From assembly GCA_024684455.1 (NCBI GenBank), contig JAIKWU010000079.1:1-64000 (forward strand): a stretch of 64,000 bases of DNA, in the 5' to 3' direction. How positions within the stretch are numbered: position 1 is the first letter of the stretch; every line of letters begins with the position of its first letter. A program made the translations under genes and the position numbers. Shown here piece after piece: positions 62,301 to 64,000 of this stretch. The notes beneath the pieces are model-generated. The model saw only the letters and a program-made list of their open reading frames with translations, had not been told where the DNA came from and did no database searches. The DNA is from Bacteroidaceae bacterium (GTDB lineage Bacteria; Bacteroidota; Bacteroidia; Bacteroidales; Bacteroidaceae).

Positions 62301-64000
62301 ATACCTGAAGGTCCGATGAACAAGGACGTTAAGGCAGCGCTTGAACAAGCAGAAGAAGCCTATGATGCAGTTGCAGGACAGACCATTGACAATTACAATG
62401 CCCTTGTCACAGCCATTGACAACGCAAATGCCAGCATTGCCATCTATCAGACAATGAACAAGTACATCACGAAGCAGAAGGTTACGGCTAACGGTGTCAT
62501 CAGTTGGACAACGATTGACGACAAGTACAACGCTGGTGAATACCTCAACGCGACGGACTTCATCGCCGACTACAAGGCGCTCGTCGTTGCAGCCCTTGGC
62601 AACACAACAACAACTGGCACCGACATGACTGCCTACGCCATCAACCCAAGTTTCGAGTATGGCGACATGACAAGTTGGGCATACTATCGTAATGGTGATT
62701 CAAGAGTATGGGAAAACAGCAACGCCACCTACACCATGAGCAACGTGGACGGCGACTATCTCTTCAACACATGGAACAACAACACGGAACAGAAATATCT
62801 GGTTCAGGAAATCAACGGTCTGCCTAACGGAACGTACCGTGTGACCGCCGTCTTCGGCAGCGATGCAGACTATACCATCGAAATGACGGCCGAAAGTAGC
62901 GGCAAAGAAGAAGTCAACAACTTTACTACTGGCGAAAACAAGAGCGTCGGTGTGGAAAAGACCGTTGACGTTGTGGTTGAGGACGGAACACTCAAGATAG
63001 GTGCTCACGGAAACGACTGGTTTAAGGTTGACAACTTCCGCATCACCTTCCTCACGACCGACGCCGACATGCCTTATGCGCTTGTAGATGCTCCGATGAA
63101 CGCTGCCATCGAGGCTGAACAGACAGCCGCTGCTGCTGCTTACGAAAGCAACAAGAGTTTTGACAACTACCACCGTCTTGAAGCAGCCATCGCCGCTGCT
63201 CAGGCAAGTGCTGACAAGTACGTCATCATCAACGCTCGCATTCCCAAACTGGCTGCTCAGAGCGATGGTATTGACGTTACGGCTCTCACCACTAAGTATA
63301 ACGATGGTGACTATGTTGAAGCCGACGATGTGTTCGACGCATACAGAGACATCATTGCTACTTACTACGAAACCAACGCTCCAGCAGACAACACTGACCT
63401 CACAGAGTTTATCATCAACCCGAGTTTCGAGTTCGGTGACACTGACGGATGGGCCCTTAACCCCAGCAATGACACAGGCGTAAAATCTACTGATTCTGAA
63501 AGTAGTTACAGAATGACGAACTCTGACGGCGACTGGCTCTTCAATACATGGAGCAACAACAACGCCTTCCTCTACATTGTACAGGAACTGACGGGTCTGC
63601 CGCAGGGCACCTACGAACTCACTGCCACATTTGCAGCCTACAACGACACTCACATTGAGTTTACCGCAGAGAACGTGCTGCCTGACAGTACTATCAACGA
63701 GGTTAAACTAGCGTTTAAACCCTACGACGAAGACTCACGTGCAGACGCAAACACAGGTCAGGTGAAGACACTAAGATTCTATGTTACGGACGGCACACTC
63801 AAGGTGGGCGCCCACGCATGGGGCTTCTTCAAGTGCGACAACTACCAGTTGAAGTTCATCAACACAGACATCGAGTCGCCTGACCTGACACAGCCGATGA
63901 ACCAGTACGAGCGTGGCTACTATCAGGCTGCTCTTGCAGCATACACCGCTGAACCGACCCAGGAGAACCTGCGTGAAGTCATCAAGTACAAACTGATGGT
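59343..64000 (+). CDS. Giant secreted protein with repeated lectin-like modules (3' end outside window)
   Basis: At least 1552 residues, open to the window edge. Signal peptide MNRRLLLWMVTAIMAIVGV ending QQAKA. The N-terminal half has ricin-like or chitobiase-like modules starting with WTKVTDMTSMTPLSDYYF. The second half repeats a module three times (about 820-985, 1093-1240 and 1353-1510): a PSFEFGDTDGW-like start, LPNGTYEVTA in the middle and FKCDNFRLTYL at the end, separated by helical linkers (AALEQAEEAYDAVAGQ). It resembles the giant proteins at 22058 and 42424. Glycan binding at the cell surface is likely. Confidence 0.85.
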   Translation, partial: MNRRLLLWMVTAIMAIVGVQQAKAYSTSELESAGWTKVTDMTSMTPLSDYYFILIDAGSSLYSVSNARPGTDSKPTYQTLQDPISDAGQVWKISNDGSAYYFQSLVDDWYFIGARNSGEGWTDHMAAESTNGNFTFAVTDGKFSITSVFANGLVGPWEDADHVDLNYKLHWNALEDNFYEELACNKGAQHAPGFYIYAISRATYDNIRRSSSKLAANGWTQVTGTDQLGKSGYYYTLLDVSETGYESGLVMAGGTGRPNYQAMNISTDNKIQIWTMASKGDGYQMKNCETDTYVFCNNGTDWNTGFTNDANNQYTEFRFTLNNGFGVISNVNSLQRSLGRWSNSPYRPGTGENIAANKADNEGKRQFLIYSIPSIAGIAIALPEGGAMTADQWYYFDVISEEEYSFNTTTATDIVWTADGTLLESEANSQATALPSGNTNLTAGRYYIKSSSDNNFVLEAPRPTTAQIAELQNLITAGDAKILGFDNGEYAPYNNVEAITLLADAKTLDLNNPNQYTQSFIAGKIAAMQNATWTANTSEVNAIYWKTNYTAADKASDNYIHPLGWTNTGYNTRIMNSETTSDAGISAVGGTAIMAKFNTTYGETQGYTMPLNANTYYKIAFKYCGWGNNPTTNVVLTRRPNGGVTVTPASFKPETNDGNSNANNWYEYTAIFKTGADAGDYVLALNKVEGGQQQIAWGDMVLVRATAEDLTYTLETGAMNAGVAAAQQTAADTFKADETFEKYEALLTAIEAAKASEAEYVLINNRINLLKAQLGDIPVAEAEADAFVTNYANGVYENLGQVIPAYQTFVQNYWSTNTPGENADLTAFIVNNSFEFGNTDGWGHSTNGDTDVKEASNGTYRFTNSDGNYIFNTWTGNQELHYIFQEIENLPNGTYEVTAVWAGWGDRELTFTANQFTTSETWDEVTDTFKPGDVQDGANETVGIERTIQAVVVNHKLRVGGRSDQFFKCDNFRLTYLSADATVKPTIPEGPMNKDVKAALEQAEEAYDAVAGQTIDNYNALVTAIDNANASIAIYQTMNKYITKQKVTANGVISWTTIDDKYNAGEYLNATDFIADYKALVVAALGNTTTTGTDMTAYAINPSFEYGDMTSWAYYRNGDSRVWENSNATYTMSNVDGDYLFNTWNNNTEQKYLVQEINGLPNGTYRVTAVFGSDADYTIEMTAESSGKEEVNNFTTGENKSVGVEKTVDVVVEDGTLKIGAHGNDWFKVDNFRITFLTTDADMPYALVDAPMNAAIEAEQTAAAAAYESNKSFDNYHRLEAAIAAAQASADKYVIINARIPKLAAQSDGIDVTALTTKYNDGDYVEADDVFDAYRDIIATYYETNAPADNTDLTEFIINPSFEFGDTDGWALNPSNDTGVKSTDSESSYRMTNSDGDWLFNTWSNNNAFLYIVQELTGLPQGTYELTATFAAYNDTHIEFTAENVLPDSTINEVKLAFKPYDEDSRADANTGQVKTLRFYVTDGTLKVGAHAWGFFKCDNYQLKFINTDIESPDLTQPMNQYERGYYQAALAAYTAEPTQENLREVIKYKLM

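Noticed and set aside
61083-62348. Minus-strand frames at 61083-62348 and 62700-63653
   Set aside because: They lie opposite the uninterrupted giant plus-strand gene that runs off the window; their translations show no domain.

Overview
The window looks like chromosomal DNA of a Prevotella-like member of the Bacteroidales. Reasons: most upstream regions carry the Bacteroidetes promoter form (TTTG, 19-21 bases, TAnnTTTG) and lack clear Shine-Dalgarno sites; several very large secreted proteins end in a type IX secretion (T9SS) type sorting tail (for example [13 protein letters not shown]); serB, mdh, leuA, a glycine-lipid operon and exbB-exbD-tonB are all of Bacteroidales type. Coding DNA is GC-rich, so long shadow frames are common and have been left out.

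Layout. 1-9.3 kb: carbohydrate-active genes (the end of a GH2 enzyme, a GH43-like enzyme with a lipoprotein, an alginate-lyase-like secreted protein, and a lyase-like/beta-helix fusion). 9.3-21.6 kb: housekeeping and membrane genes (MATE pump, cyclophilin, ruvA, ABC exporter, nadK, pdxJ, exbB-exbD-tonB, DJ-1 protein, ispD, K+ channel, YhaM-like HD nuclease, nitroreductase). 21.7-27.4 kb: tRNA-Leu, a 1683-residue surface protein and a 63-residue peptide. 27.4-36.9 kb: serB, mdh, a small HExxH membrane protein and a leucine operon (leuA, DUF559 gene, leuC, lipoprotein gene, leuD, leuA/cimA homologue). 37-42.1 kb: tRNA-Phe and a four-gene envelope operon. 42.2-48.3 kb: a 1956-residue secreted protein with an HExxH motif, translationally coupled to a 58-residue peptide. 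48.5-59 kb: rpsT, tRNA-Glu, recO, glycine-lipid acyltransferases glsA/glsB split by a second DUF559 gene, dgt, a GxxExxY nuclease gene, dut, a TPR protein, a DUF4292 lipoprotein and an EnvC-like protein. 59.3 kb to the end: an unfinished giant secreted protein.

The most unusual content is non-coding. (1) A 40-bp GC-rich palindromic repeat occurs nine times. Two copies in inverted orientation bracket each of two DUF559 (PD-(D/E)XK-like) nuclease genes, making units of about 480 bp. Two more pairs are gene-less (REPIN- or MITE-like) and one copy is solitary. The units sit 3-6 bases after a stop codon in operons, and the distal copy is often translated as an N-terminal TPxPWxGxGxG tag of the next gene. 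(2) A GxxExxY nuclease gene is bracketed by a different pair of about 49-bp inverted repeats, also just upstream of a host gene. (3) Nine intergenic sites carry near-palindromes built on AAGCACTT or AAGTGCTT whose centres are exactly 22 bp apart; two further sites use unrelated palindromes with the same 22-bp step. (4) Two short peptides that start MK..YI.P and end in LW follow giant secreted proteins. I am not aware of a description of these as systems, but I could not search any database.
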